From contig CAZVWU010000004.1 of the NCBI GenBank assembly GCA_964631205.1, positions 1 through 64,000 of the forward strand: 64,000 bases of DNA. Reading direction: 5' to 3'. Positions 32,285-41,366 of the stretch are shown in pieces (the stretch's first letter is position 1; every line of letters starts with the position of its first letter). A program made the position numbers and the translations under genes. Origin of the DNA: CAYYYJ01 sp964631205. Lineage in GTDB: Archaea > Aenigmatarchaeota > Aenigmatarchaeia > QMZP01 > JACQNV01. Below the pieces are notes generated by a model. That model was not told the DNA's origin. It made no database searches and was given only the letters and a program-made list of their open reading frames with translations.

Positions 32285-33676
32285 ATGCCACAAAACTTTG
32301 ACATAATCCTCCAGCAAGTCCTGAAAAAAATCACGCCTTCAGAACAGGAGAAGCAGGCTGTACACTCTGTAATTGAAGACGTGCTTGCTGAGACAAAAAG
32401 GATAATCAAACCGCATGGCCTTTCTGTTGTGCTTGCAGGCTCCTTTACAAGGAACACTTGGCTCTCGCATAAAAAAGAGTTCGATATTTTTATCCAGTTT
32501 CCTGTAGACACTGAAAGGGAAAAGCTTGAAAAAATGGGATTGGAGTTAGGCAAAAAAATAGTGAAATCATTCAAAGGCGCCCATGTGGTTGCTTATGCAG
32601 AGCACCCCTATTCAAGATGCAAGATCAGGGGTTATGATGTTGACATAGTCCCATGCTACAAAGTTGAGTCAGCTGAGAAAATAAAATCTGCTGTTGACAG
32701 GACGCCTTTCCACAACCAATATCTTTCCAAAAACCTCCATCCCCACCAGTCAGCAGATGTCCGCCTGCTGAAAACTTTTTGCAAAGTGAATGGGTTGTAC
32801 GGCTCTGATCTTAAAACACAGGGATTTTCAGGCTACCTATGCGAATTGCTTGTTATAAAATATGATAGCTTCAAAAACCTGCTTGCCCAAGCTTCAGGCT
32901 GGTTACCAGGACAAGCATTCATTGACCTTGCAGGAAAATATTCCGGAAGCAAAAAAGAATTCTGGAACCAGCCGCTTGTTGTAATCGATCCAGTTGACCC
33001 AAAAAGGAATGTGGCCGCAGCTTTATCCCCTGCTGTCTTTGTGAAGTTTGTAAACCTATGCAAACAGTTTCTGGAAAAGCCCTCGGAAAATTTCTTTTTT
33101 AAGAAACAGAAAAAAATAAAAAATGCAGAAATCTATAAAAAAATAAAATCAAGAGGGACTTTGTTCCTAGGAATCAAATTTTCCAGGCCAAACGAGGTTG
33201 ATGATATTGTCTATCCGCAGCTTAGAAAAACAGCCAAAAGGCTTTCGGATATTTTGAAGGAGTATGAGTTTGCCTGCATCGGCTCAGCAGCCTATGCGGA
33301 TAAAAAATCCTGCATGATAATCTTTGAGCTGGAGGTCTGGAGCCTGCCAAATATCCGAAGGATCCCAGGCCCGCCTGTTTTTGCAATAAAAAATGCTCAG
33401 GAATTTGTGAATAAATACAAAAACCTTGGCAGGGTTTGGGTGGAGGAAGACAGATGGGTTGCTGAAACAAAAAGACCATTCAAGGAAGCAGAAAAGAAAT
33501 TAGTTGACAGCCTCTCAGAATCAGCAAAAATCCTGAAGGCGAAAGGCATAGCTTCCTATATGGCCGATTCCATCGCAAAAGGATTTAAAGTTTTGGGTTC
33601 TACTCAACTATTGAAATCAGCAGATCAGGATTTGCTGAAAACCATCAAAAATTATCTAGAGGAAAATTTCACCTGA
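32285..33676 (+). CDS. cca: CCA-adding enzyme (class I tRNA nucleotidyltransferase)
   Basis: A 463-residue archaeal CCA enzyme that adds CCA to tRNA 3' ends. Active-site pattern: A-G-S-F-T-R-N-T-W-L, then E-F-D-I-F (Glu and Asp metal ligands), and Y-D-V-D-I-V-P-C with the third acid. The C-terminal tail domain is complete. None of the tRNA genes in this window encodes CCA (where the 3' end is visible), so this enzyme is required. Confidence 0.95.
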   Translation: MPQNFDIILQQVLKKITPSEQEKQAVHSVIEDVLAETKRIIKPHGLSVVLAGSFTRNTWLSHKKEFDIFIQFPVDTEREKLEKMGLELGKKIVKSFKGAHVVAYAEHPYSRCKIRGYDVDIVPCYKVESAEKIKSAVDRTPFHNQYLSKNLHPHQSADVRLLKTFCKVNGLYGSDLKTQGFSGYLCELLVIKYDSFKNLLAQASGWLPGQAFIDLAGKYSGSKKEFWNQPLVVIDPVDPKRNVAAALSPAVFVKFVNLCKQFLEKPSENFFFKKQKKIKNAEIYKKIKSRGTLFLGIKFSRPNEVDDIVYPQLRKTAKRLSDILKEYEFACIGSAAYADKKSCMIIFELEVWSLPNIRRIPGPPVFAIKNAQEFVNKYKNLGRVWVEEDRWVAETKRPFKEAEKKLVDSLSESAKILKAKGIASYMADSIAKGFKVLGSTQLLKSADQDLLKTIKNYLEENFT

Positions 33677-33680
33677 TAAT

Positions 33681-34055
33681 ATGAGAATAGAAATTAATAG
33701 GAAAAGCTGTTTAGGCAGTTTGGCAGCTTTAGGCTTAGGCGCATATGTTCTTGTAACAGCTATACAAGATAGACCCAAAACCTACACTTCAACCCATGAT
33801 GATAAGCAAATAAAAGTCGAGGTTTACAGGGACAGAACAATTGTGGAGATTGAAAATCAGGAGGGCTTTGCTCTAAAAGGGATAGATCTGCAATCAGATG
33901 GAAGCTTTGAAGAAATAAAAGTCACTAGGAATTTGATGGGCGCACTTCAAGGAAAATATGGTTCAGATACCGCTTCGATTGAAAGCCAAACCAGGGATGC
34001 AATAGGCCTGCTGGATTATGCCGGCTTTGCTCCTAAAGTGACTTCTGCTCCTTAA
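33681..34055 (+). CDS. Small membrane-anchored protein, unknown function
   Basis: A 124-residue protein with one N-terminal hydrophobic segment (about residues 11-27) and a soluble, mixed-charge remainder. No cysteine motif or recognised domain. It follows cca by 4 nt. Its last codons (A-P-K-V-T-S-A-P) are the start of the GCTCCTAAAG repeat cluster downstream, so the C-terminus may have been altered by repeat expansion. Confidence 0.6.
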   Translation: MRIEINRKSCLGSLAALGLGAYVLVTAIQDRPKTYTSTHDDKQIKVEVYRDRTIVEIENQEGFALKGIDLQSDGSFEEIKVTRNLMGALQGKYGSDTASIESQTRDAIGLLDYAGFAPKVTSAP

Positions 34056-34129
34056 GTCGGAAATCTGCTCCTAAACTCCTTTAAATGCTCCTAAAGTAAG
34101 GTAGAATCAGGACTTAAGGAGCAAAGCCG
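34022..34129. repeat. GCTCCTWAAR tandem repeats inside an inverted repeat
   Basis: GCTCCTAAAG-like units start at 34029, 34047, 34067 and 34087, spaced 18-20 nt. The outer arms CGGCTTTGCTCCTAAAGT (34022-34039) and ACTTAAGGAGCAAAGCCG (34112-34129) are inverted repeats matching at 17 of 18 positions. The left arm is within the 3' end of the preceding gene. Confidence 0.7.
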
Positions 34130-34166
34130 ATTATGCCAGAAGAAAGGCAAGAGGCGACAATTGATT

Positions 34167-34466
34167 ATGAAAATATTATTTTATCTGGAAAAAGACAAAT
34201 TCCAAAAGATCAGTGATATCGTTCTCAAAAACGATCTGCTCGCAAGGCAGTCCGTGAACTTTAGAGAAGCAGCTTCGCTCGGATTGAAGGAAACAGGGTA
34301 CTATCTGGAGCTTGACTGTTCTGAAGAAGCGGCAGCTGAAGCAAGAAAACTTTTGAAAGATCTTGCAAAAGAACTGGCAGGAAAAGATAAGGACAAAATC
34401 CTTGACATCATCCAAAAGCAGGACGAAGCTGCACAAAAGGGTTTTGGGGCAATTTTCGGGGAATAG
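34167..34466 (+). CDS. Small soluble protein, unknown function
   Basis: A 99-residue Lys/Glu/Ala-rich, mostly helical protein: K-I-L-F-Y-L-E-K-D-K-F start, then S-L-G-L-K-E-T-G-Y-Y-L-E-L and a helical C-terminal half ending G-F-G-A-I-F-G-E. The central G-L-K-E-x-G-Y-Y-L resembles small conserved DPANN proteins but I cannot name a family. ATG 34167 preferred over TTG 34161. Confidence 0.6.
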   Translation: MKILFYLEKDKFQKISDIVLKNDLLARQSVNFREAASLGLKETGYYLELDCSEEAAAEARKLLKDLAKELAGKDKDKILDIIQKQDEAAQKGFGAIFGE

Positions 34467-34488
34467 CAGCATTGCAAACTCTCAGTTT

Positions 34489-34832
34489 TTACCAGCGCCA
34501 ACCAATTCCAATTTTTTCCCTCACCTTCTTCCCTTCCACATTGCCGGCATACTCAGCTATCCCAATCTCCCTGTATGCATTAGCCCTTTTTGCCAAATCA
34601 TATTTAGAAGGGTTCTCGCCGCCATATCTGTTATTAACATATTTCTTGGCAGCCTCCCTTAGCGAATTTTGATAGTCAGGAAGGCTTACCCAAGCCCCAT
34701 CTGCTTTTTAAAATAACCGACTGCCTCTAAATAGTTCATCGTGCCAACCTGCTTGAGTATATTATTCACCATTGTCCTATCATAGCCTACAAGAGGCGAC
34801 TTTGAAGATCCACTTTTCAATGCATCAACCAT
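34489..34832 (-). pseudogene. Frameshifted small gene, unknown function
   Basis: On the minus strand an ATG at 34832 opens M-V-D-A-L-K-S-G-S-S-K-S and runs to E-A-V-G-Y-F-K-K. Here a run of five A (near 34712) leads to an early stop. One additional base restores the frame into A-D-G-A-W-V-S-L-P-D-Y-Q, then N-R-Y-G-G-E-N-P-S-K-Y and G-I-G-W-R-W-stop at 34489. With it the product would be 114 residues. Strong amino-acid bias on both sides of the break supports one gene with a single-base deletion or sequence error. Confidence 0.55.
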
Positions 34833-35057
34833 ATTTATATTTGGTGATTAGCTCACTTTCGCACCATCCAGTTAATATTATATCAGCATCAGCTAAATAC
34901 ATTCTACATTCTCGTTCGTGCAGTTGAACCGGAACTCCATCTATTTTATTTTTGTGTGGAACTTAATAAATGACATAAGTCTATGGAAGGTGCAGCAAGC
35001 AACTAGCTTCATAAGCAACCAATATAATTATTTACTGTAAAAGCAGAAGGAGCCTTA

Positions 35058-36752
35058 ATGAAAACAGTATATTTTATAATGGGAATAACGGTATCCTTGT
35101 TATTGCTTTCTTCTTTCCCGGGTGTCCAAAGCCAGTACAGTTGCACAGACTCTGATGGGGGAAATGATACTTTTGTTAAGGGGACTGTTGATGGATACTA
35201 TCCAATAGATAACACAAACACAACGCTAAGCGATTATTGCAGCAGCTCTACCACACTTGAGGAATATCTATGTTTCCAGGGCGGCGATGTTTACACAAGC
35301 ACAGGCGTTTACATACTTAAAAGATCCCACTCATGTTCAAATAGCTGCAGTGTTGGGCAATGCATACCCGCCCCTTCACCGCCCCCGGCTGCAACACCTA
35401 CTCCAACAACTTATCCTTCCTGTCCTGTTAATGTTTTCCTTGACTCTGCAGTTAATAATACTGAATGCTTGTGCGGCGGCAATTTCCCTCCTTATCCACG
35501 TGGCTGGTGTTGCAGTTCCTCCACAGCTTCAGCAGGCTCATGGATATCTGTTGGATTCTCAAACACGTGTCAATATGCATCAACCCCTACACCAACCTAT
35601 ACAACATGCACAGACTCTGATGGTGGAACAGACTTCACTAAAAAAGGCACATGCACAGACTCTACAGGAACATATGCTGATTATTGCAACGGCGGCACAT
35701 CACCTATAACAGACGTCTACTGTTCAAATGGTTTCTGTAAGGAAGCATACTTATCTGGCATTTGTGTCGATGGGGCTTCTGTTCCAATTTCACCTACATA
35801 TACAACATGCACAGACATAGATGGCCAAAATCATTATGTGAAAGGCACATGCACAGACTCTACAGGAACATATACCGACTTTTGTGCAGCAGATGCTGGC
35901 ATAGGCAAATACATAAGAGAGTATTATTGCACAACCTCAAAAGGCCCATGTGTGGCAGGAGGACAAAGCGGAGCCAAATGCGCAGACGGAGCATTGATTG
36001 GCGATTCGACACAAACACCATATCCTTCCTCCACCCAAACCCCCATCCCAAACGGCACAAATACATATACACAAACTCCAATCGCCTCTACTCCAACACC
36101 TATTCCCACTCAAGCACCCACAACAACACAAACCCCCGTATTTGAGCCAACCAAGTCCCCAACACCTTTTGCAGATATCAATTATACCCAGACTGAAAAG
36201 AAAGCCGCAATATCATGCAGCACAGACCAGGACTGCTCGTGGACTATAACAAACGGCTGCCCTGAAACAGCAGGAGCCAACTGGGCGTGCAACTCCCTGT
36301 TGGAACCAATCAAAACGACTTCCGCAGTCTGCCCTCAAATTTTATCCCAAAGGCCTTCAATAAGTTGCGGCTGCATCCAAAACAAATGCCTTGCCTACCT
36401 GGACAAAAAACCAACAGAGGTCCCAAAGAAAATAGGCAACACAACAGTCGACGCAACAACCCTCCTAAGCATTGTCATCCAAATTGAACAGCTGAAAATA
36501 AAATTCGATTTCCTCCAATCAGCCACAGAAAAACTCTCCAAATACTATAACCTCACAGGAAAAGAAGAGTCCTCCCAAAAATGGTCCAAGGCATCCGAAA
36601 TGCTGGAAGACTCAATAAACAGGCTAGATAAGCTAAAAGAATCCATAAGATCCAAGATATCCGACTTAACAATAGAAGACCTAAGGTCAATCAAAAAAGA
36701 AATAAAATCAGTAGTGCAAACAATCCGCGAGATTGTAAAGTTAGTGGTCTAA
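35058..36752 (+). CDS. Secreted cysteine-rich repeat protein with Thr/Pro linker
   Basis: A 564-residue exported protein. It has an N-terminal signal peptide (about residues 1-26, ending V-Q-S-Q). Then come at least three related Cys-rich repeats containing C-T-D-S-D-G-G...G-T-C-T-D-S-T-G-T-Y...D-Y-C. A Thr/Pro/Gln-rich linker (about residues 320-375) and another Cys region (I-S-C-S-T-D-Q-D-C-S-W-T) follow, and the C-terminus is a helical segment from about 450. Disulfide-stabilised surface repeats followed by a stalk suggest a cell-surface adhesin or S-layer-associated protein. A Shine-Dalgarno-like GAAGGAG precedes the start. Confidence 0.75.
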   Translation: MKTVYFIMGITVSLLLLSSFPGVQSQYSCTDSDGGNDTFVKGTVDGYYPIDNTNTTLSDYCSSSTTLEEYLCFQGGDVYTSTGVYILKRSHSCSNSCSVGQCIPAPSPPPAATPTPTTYPSCPVNVFLDSAVNNTECLCGGNFPPYPRGWCCSSSTASAGSWISVGFSNTCQYASTPTPTYTTCTDSDGGTDFTKKGTCTDSTGTYADYCNGGTSPITDVYCSNGFCKEAYLSGICVDGASVPISPTYTTCTDIDGQNHYVKGTCTDSTGTYTDFCAADAGIGKYIREYYCTTSKGPCVAGGQSGAKCADGALIGDSTQTPYPSSTQTPIPNGTNTYTQTPIASTPTPIPTQAPTTTQTPVFEPTKSPTPFADINYTQTEKKAAISCSTDQDCSWTITNGCPETAGANWACNSLLEPIKTTSAVCPQILSQRPSISCGCIQNKCLAYLDKKPTEVPKKIGNTTVDATTLLSIVIQIEQLKIKFDFLQSATEKLSKYYNLTGKEESSQKWSKASEMLEDSINRLDKLKESIRSKISDLTIEDLRSIKKEIKSVVQTIREIVKLVV

Positions 36753-36753
36753 T

Positions 36754-37008
36754 ATGGGAAATAATATGGACAGACAAAAAATAATCATGATGTTGGTTGT
36801 AGTTGTCCTGCTCATAGCACTGATAACACTCCTTATCACAATGCCCCAAACACAAAAAACAGCAGGCGCTGACCAGAAAATATCATCTGTCCCAGCAGAA
36901 ATAAAATCTTCCTCAGAAGCAACTTCCCTTGAAAAGGACACTTCAAGCATCCTTCAGGAAGTCAGCGGCACTCTAAACAGCATAGACTCAAGCCTGCCTG
37001 AGGTGTAA
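36754..37008 (+). CDS. Small single-pass membrane protein
   Basis: An 84-residue protein with one strong membrane helix (about residues 11-31) and a Ser/Glu/Lys-rich soluble tail. It starts one base after the stop of the Cys-rich surface protein, so the two are likely co-translated and the small protein may anchor or assist it. No family recognised. Confidence 0.7.
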   Translation: MGNNMDRQKIIMMLVVVVLLIALITLLITMPQTQKTAGADQKISSVPAEIKSSSEATSLEKDTSSILQEVSGTLNSIDSSLPEV

Positions 37009-37071
37009 TCCTCCCAACCGATAGGCCTTACCAAATTGTTCAGAGGCCTCCCTGTTTACCCTGTCCATAAT

Positions 37072-37620
37072 ATGATCATCACAATCTCTGGCTTGCCAGG
37101 CTCAGGGAAATCAACTGTCGCAAAAATTATTTCTGAAAGGCTGGGCTTCAAACGATATTATATGGGAGAAATCAGGAGAGAAGCAGCAAAAAAACGCGGC
37201 ATGACAATTGAGGAATTCAACAGGTTAGGGGAAAAAGACCCTTCGACTGACAAACTTGTCGACGACCTGCTTGTAAAAATAGGGAAGGAAGAAGACAACC
37301 TTGTTGTAGAGGGCCGCACAGCTTTCCATTTCATTCCAAATTCAATTAAAATCTTCCTGGATGTGGATTTGAAAGAAGGCGCGAGGAGAATCTTTGAAGA
37401 AAAGAAAAAATCAAATCAAAGGAATGAAAAGCCCACAAACTCTGTTGAAGAGGAGCTAAAAAATTTGAAAGAAAGGATGGAAAGCGATGAAAAAAGATAC
37501 ATGAAATATTATGGTTTTAAAACTTACGACAAAAAACATTACGACCTTGTCATTGACACCACAAAAATAAAACCGGAGCAAGCTGCTGAAAAAATTCTGG
37601 AGTTTTTAAAAACAAAATAA
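37072..37620 (+). CDS. cmk: Cytidylate kinase (archaeal type)
   Basis: A 182-residue kinase that phosphorylates CMP/dCMP. The P-loop is S-G-L-P-G-S-G-K-S-T at residues 5-14, followed by Y-Y-M-G-E-I-R-R and V-V-E-G-R-T-A, matching archaeal Cmk. The LID/C-terminal region is Lys-rich. ATG 37072 gives the canonical M-I-I-T-I-S-G start; an in-frame upstream start would only add an atypical leader. Confidence 0.9.
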   Translation: MIITISGLPGSGKSTVAKIISERLGFKRYYMGEIRREAAKKRGMTIEEFNRLGEKDPSTDKLVDDLLVKIGKEEDNLVVEGRTAFHFIPNSIKIFLDVDLKEGARRIFEEKKKSNQRNEKPTNSVEEELKNLKERMESDEKRYMKYYGFKTYDKKHYDLVIDTTKIKPEQAAEKILEFLKTK

Positions 37621-37621
37621 T

Positions 37622-38908
37622 TTACTCCCCTGCCTCCATTTGTATATTAATGCTCTTTTTCAAAACCCTGCCAGCATCCCTGATAAACTTGCGGACATAT
37701 TCCCTCTGCCTTAAAATCTGGCCTTTTTGGATGTCTAAAATCTTACCGTCAGTAACCATGTTCTTCATTTTTTCGAGCTCATTGAAAACATCCAAGTATT
37801 TTTTGTCAATGGTCCCGGGCTTCACAAAATGCTCTTCAAGAGCTTTCCCTATTTCCTCATCTTTTGGAGGCAGCTTGTCAATTGACTTCAAAAGTGTTGC
37901 TGCAGTCTCGAGCATGATTATGTAAGACTTCTCGACCATGTTCTCCCTTTTCAAAATCTCTATTTTAACAATCAGGTTCTGCATCAATTTCACGAACTTC
38001 CCTGCCTTTTCTATCCATTCGTCCAAATCCTTCCCAGAAATGTCATTTATCCTTTTGTGCTCGACCTCTTTCCTCACATTAATTATATCCTCAAGCATCT
38101 TGACCTCCTCCTCTTTCATGAAATTCATTTTGACTAGAGTCGACCTCAACGCATTTGGCGCATCGCCCGGCCGCGGAGGATTCTTGCCCAGAAACATAAG
38201 CACGGCCTGCGCAGACTCAAGCATCCCGTAATACAAATCCTCAACAACCATGTACATCTTTGCATCTTCCACACGCTTGATCCGTTTAGGGCCACGTTCA
38301 ATGTATTTCTCAACAGCTTCCTTGCTTGGCTTTATCTCGCCCATCTGCAGCAGCCTTTTTATCGGAAGGAAAATATCCTTGTCATAAACAGGTATGCCTT
38401 CCCTGATGAAATTGAAAATTATCGGGTGGCCTTCCCTCACCATTGCCCAGAACTCTGTAAGCAGGTAAGGCTGCTGCAGCGAAAACTGCTTGTTTATTTT
38501 TGCCCCAATGTCAACAAGGTTGTCCTCTATATCATCCCTCATTCCCGGCGAGATCCGCTGCCTTGTATCGTCTAAAATAACAAAAACGTCTATATCCGAC
38601 TCGCCCCTCCATTCCTCCCTTGCAGTTGAGCCAAACAAAACAATTGACCTTATAAGAGTCCCGTACTTTTTAAGCGCCTCTTTTGTAAATTTCTTAAGGA
38701 TTTCAATCCTCTCTTCCCTGCCAACCCCTTTATCCTCTTTTTTCTCCGCTCCCTTTCCCTCAGCCTTTTTTTCTGGCTCAGAAACAGTAGAAACTTTCGG
38801 TTTTTTAGCAGGCTTGATTGACTTCTCACCCGAAGCTGCCGGTTCGTCTTCAAACTCATCAAAATTCATCCTATCCTCTTTTTCTTTGGTCTCGAACTTT
38901 TTCGCCAT
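37622..38908 (-). CDS. Nucleotidyltransferase-domain protein with helical C-terminus
   Basis: A 428-residue protein. A charged, low-complexity Lys/Glu N-terminus (about 1-65) precedes a minimal nucleotidyltransferase domain. The motif L-F-G-S-T-A-R-E-E-W, then E-S-D-I-D-V-F-V, gives the Gly-Ser and paired Asp. A long HEPN-like helical C-terminal half follows (R-K-E-V-E-H-K-R). The fused MNT-HEPN-like layout resembles nucleotidyltransferase antitoxin/toxin pairs, but similar single proteins are widespread in archaea, so the role is open. Confidence 0.75.
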   Translation of the reverse strand: MAKKFETKEKEDRMNFDEFEDEPAASGEKSIKPAKKPKVSTVSEPEKKAEGKGAEKKEDKGVGREERIEILKKFTKEALKKYGTLIRSIVLFGSTAREEWRGESDIDVFVILDDTRQRISPGMRDDIEDNLVDIGAKINKQFSLQQPYLLTEFWAMVREGHPIIFNFIREGIPVYDKDIFLPIKRLLQMGEIKPSKEAVEKYIERGPKRIKRVEDAKMYMVVEDLYYGMLESAQAVLMFLGKNPPRPGDAPNALRSTLVKMNFMKEEEVKMLEDIINVRKEVEHKRINDISGKDLDEWIEKAGKFVKLMQNLIVKIEILKRENMVEKSYIIMLETAATLLKSIDKLPPKDEEIGKALEEHFVKPGTIDKKYLDVFNELEKMKNMVTDGKILDIQKGQILRQREYVRKFIRDAGRVLKKSINIQMEAGE

Positions 38909-38943
38909 ATAAAATATTAACTCTTGTATTTAACTGTTTTAAG

Positions 38944-39384
38944 CTAATCGTAAACCCCTGATATTTTTTCTAGATCGAGGGTGCCTTCAACAGCCTCGTT
39001 ACCTAGGAGTTTAGAAATTGCAGTTACAACATCTATTGAGCCGCCTTTTTTGAGATAAATTGCGCCAAGCATTCTTGCCCTTTTCGCAATGCTGGAATTT
39101 TCTTCATGCCCGGAAACCATTAAGGCAGGCAGCGTTCCAGGGTTAAGCGGTTGATATTCCCCTGCCCTTATTCTTTCAAGTATAGCAATCCCGCCACTAT
39201 ACAAGGCACCTTTCCTCCTGTCTGTTAACGAATCTAATATTACAAAATCGAAGCCTTCTCTACTGAGCTTATCTTCGGCATCCTCCATAGTAGAGGCATC
39301 TCTAACTTGATGAATGCCTTTAAATGCTATCTTGTAGAGCTCCAGGATCGGTTTATAATCTTCTACTATCAATATCTTTGCCAT
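38944..39384 (-). CDS. CheY-like response regulator receiver
   Basis: A 146-residue single receiver domain. Acidic pocket E8-D9, phospho-acceptor D51 (V-I-L-D-S) and the conserved Lys in Y-L-K-K-G-G near residue 113 are present. A loop after D51 is enlarged (T-D-R-R-K-G-A-L-Y-S-G-G). No output domain is attached and no histidine kinase is in the window. A Shine-Dalgarno AGGTGATT sits 4 nt before ATG and a TATA element (CTTTATATATAGC) about 40 nt before. Confidence 0.85.
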   Translation of the reverse strand: MAKILIVEDYKPILELYKIAFKGIHQVRDASTMEDAEDKLSREGFDFVILDSLTDRRKGALYSGGIAILERIRAGEYQPLNPGTLPALMVSGHEENSSIAKRARMLGAIYLKKGGSIDVVTAISKLLGNEAVEGTLDLEKISGVYD

Positions 39385-39488
39385 ATTTAATCACCTAAAG
39401 ATAACAACTATTGTTTCAGCTATATATAAAGCTATCTCAGAATTTGATTATAAAACTATTTATAGATATTCTAAAGAATTTAATCTAA

Positions 39489-39501
39489 ATAACACTGTTA
39501 T
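39489..39501. promoter_or_regulatory. Palindromic operator-like site
   Basis: ATAACACTGTTAT between the response regulator gene (start 39384) and the stop of the TIM-barrel gene (39503). It is about 105 nt upstream of the regulator's ATG. Confidence 0.55.
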
Positions 39502-39502
39502 A

Positions 39503-41338
39503 CTACCTAAACTCGCCTTTCTTGAACGCCTCTGCCCTTCCCTTCTCCCTTGCCTGCTTGCCCAACAAGCCCCAATCCTCTTCTGAAAGTTCCAGCAAAT
39601 CCTTTATAGGATCCATCCTGTGGCTCAGTATCTGCGCCCATTGCCTTGTAGTGTCCCCCATCATATCTTTTAACCCATAGAACTCCAGAGGCAGTTTTTT
39701 CGGGTCAGTATCTTTCTCCATCTCCTGAGCCATCACCTTCAATGCATCAACAGACCTTTGATAGGGATCCTCCCCGCCACCCCTTTCATAAACAATATAG
39801 ACTTCCCTGCTTCTGCCGAACCCTGTTTTCCTTAAATTGAAAAGCAGCTCATACAGCCTGTCATCCCCATGCTCGACCGGATCGTGGAGATGCAGCGGGT
39901 TTGGGTGGTTGGCATGGACAGCAATAACATAAGATCCATAATCTGGAATAGTGTCCCTTATCTCCCTGCTTTCAATAAAGGCATCATTCCCTTGTGTTGA
40001 GATATGTTCATGGTCAATGATAAGCCACACTCTCTCTGTCTTTTGTGTCCGCCTTATCGCTTTTACAGCTGCATAAATAGCCTTGGGCCTCCACAATAAA
40101 TGCAGGCCGCCGTATTCTTTCTGCCTTGCTTCAGGGTTTTCTATTGCAAAAATAATATTTCTTGCATACTCAGTGAGCTCTTTCTTCTCTTCTTCCGGAT
40201 CCCTGTCAACAGTCTTCGCAAATTTGCAGACCCTTGGAATCTCCTCTTTTATAAACTTGTTTTCAGTCCACCAAATCAGCTTCTCCAGAAGCCCTTCAAG
40301 GTATTTTGCGCTCACAACTCCATAAAAAAATTCCTTGAATTCCTTGTCATTGTCCTCTTCAGCTTTCCTCCATGCGTCATCTGGCCAGTCGTCATCATTG
40401 TAATCTAGTTTGTATTTCTCCTTGACTACTTTATACTGGTTTATCACCTCTTCAAATATTTTATCTTTCCTGTAGAACAGATAGTGGAACATCAGGAGAT
40501 GCCCTTCTGTCAGGCTCGCACCCCTTATATCTTCATTGTCCCAGCTCCTCTCTTTTGGATTCTTACTGGCTAATTTTTCTTTTATCACATTTCTAGTGAC
40601 TTCTTCCAGATGGTCCCGTGAATTCAGCTCCTGGATGTTGTTTTGCACCTCGGCAATCTGTTGTTGTATAGCCTCAAGATTTTGAACAGCTGCAGGCATG
40701 TCCTCCTCCTTTATCTTGCCTTCCTTGGCTTTTCTTAAAAGCTCCCCCTCTTTTTGTTTAAGCTGATTAAGCTTCACTATTAAGCTGCCTTTATCATCCT
40801 CGATAATCTTCCTGACCTTATCATTATCTTTTGCTGTCATTATGTCATTAATAAGGCCAGCATCCAGTTTCTTTTCAGTAAACCATTTCCTGAGCTTAGG
40901 CTCTTCGAAAAGGATCCAGCTTATAAACCTTCCAAGGTGGTCAACATAAGAAATCGTCAATTTATGGCTTGTATAAGTCAGAAGCTCCAGCCATATGTTA
41001 AGGCTTGCATGGAAATCAACATATGCAGCCCCTATGAAAACAGCCGATTGGACAGACCTCGACATCCTGTCAAAAGCGTCCCTCCAATCGCCCCTTTCAG
41101 GGACCCCAATAGGCAAATTAAGGTCGCCATGGGCAGCAAGCAGCATCCCTTGTTTTTTTGCTATATGCCTGACATCTGCGCCATCTGTATATGCGACCTC
41201 ATAAGCATAATCCAGATCCATCTGCAGCATGTCAGCCCCCCTTGTCAGGGCAAACCCAATTTTCCTAATTGGTGTCGATAGCTCTGGAGAATTCCCAATA
41301 AAATGCACCCCTGCAGTAATCCCAACCCTGTAGCTCAT
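39503..41338 (-). CDS. Large EndoIV-like TIM barrel protein with helical insertion
   Basis: A 611-residue protein. The ends form an endonuclease-IV-type TIM barrel with most metal ligands recognisable: H70 (L-A-A-H-G-D), H110 (D-F-H-A-S), then Glu in A-I-E-N-P-E, Asp-His in I-I-D-H-E-H, His in A-V-H-A-N-H, and Glu in I-V-Y-E-R-G-G. About 260 residues of mostly charged helix and coiled coil are inserted between H110 and the Glu strand. No known EndoIV has this insertion as far as I know. It ends a four-gene cluster with three unrecognised proteins. Nuclease activity is inferred. Confidence 0.75.
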   Translation of the reverse strand: MSYRVGITAGVHFIGNSPELSTPIRKIGFALTRGADMLQMDLDYAYEVAYTDGADVRHIAKKQGMLLAAHGDLNLPIGVPERGDWRDAFDRMSRSVQSAVFIGAAYVDFHASLNIWLELLTYTSHKLTISYVDHLGRFISWILFEEPKLRKWFTEKKLDAGLINDIMTAKDNDKVRKIIEDDKGSLIVKLNQLKQKEGELLRKAKEGKIKEEDMPAAVQNLEAIQQQIAEVQNNIQELNSRDHLEEVTRNVIKEKLASKNPKERSWDNEDIRGASLTEGHLLMFHYLFYRKDKIFEEVINQYKVVKEKYKLDYNDDDWPDDAWRKAEEDNDKEFKEFFYGVVSAKYLEGLLEKLIWWTENKFIKEEIPRVCKFAKTVDRDPEEEKKELTEYARNIIFAIENPEARQKEYGGLHLLWRPKAIYAAVKAIRRTQKTERVWLIIDHEHISTQGNDAFIESREIRDTIPDYGSYVIAVHANHPNPLHLHDPVEHGDDRLYELLFNLRKTGFGRSREVYIVYERGGGEDPYQRSVDALKVMAQEMEKDTDPKKLPLEFYGLKDMMGDTTRQWAQILSHRMDPIKDLLELSEEDWGLLGKQAREKGRAEAFKKGEFR

Positions 41339-41366
41339 CCCTTATCCTCCTTTTTCCAACAGCTTG

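Noticed and set aside
37622..38908. Calling the nucleotidyltransferase protein a toxin-antitoxin system
   Set aside because: A single fused protein with a low-complexity N-terminus and no separate partner gene; the evidence is too weak.
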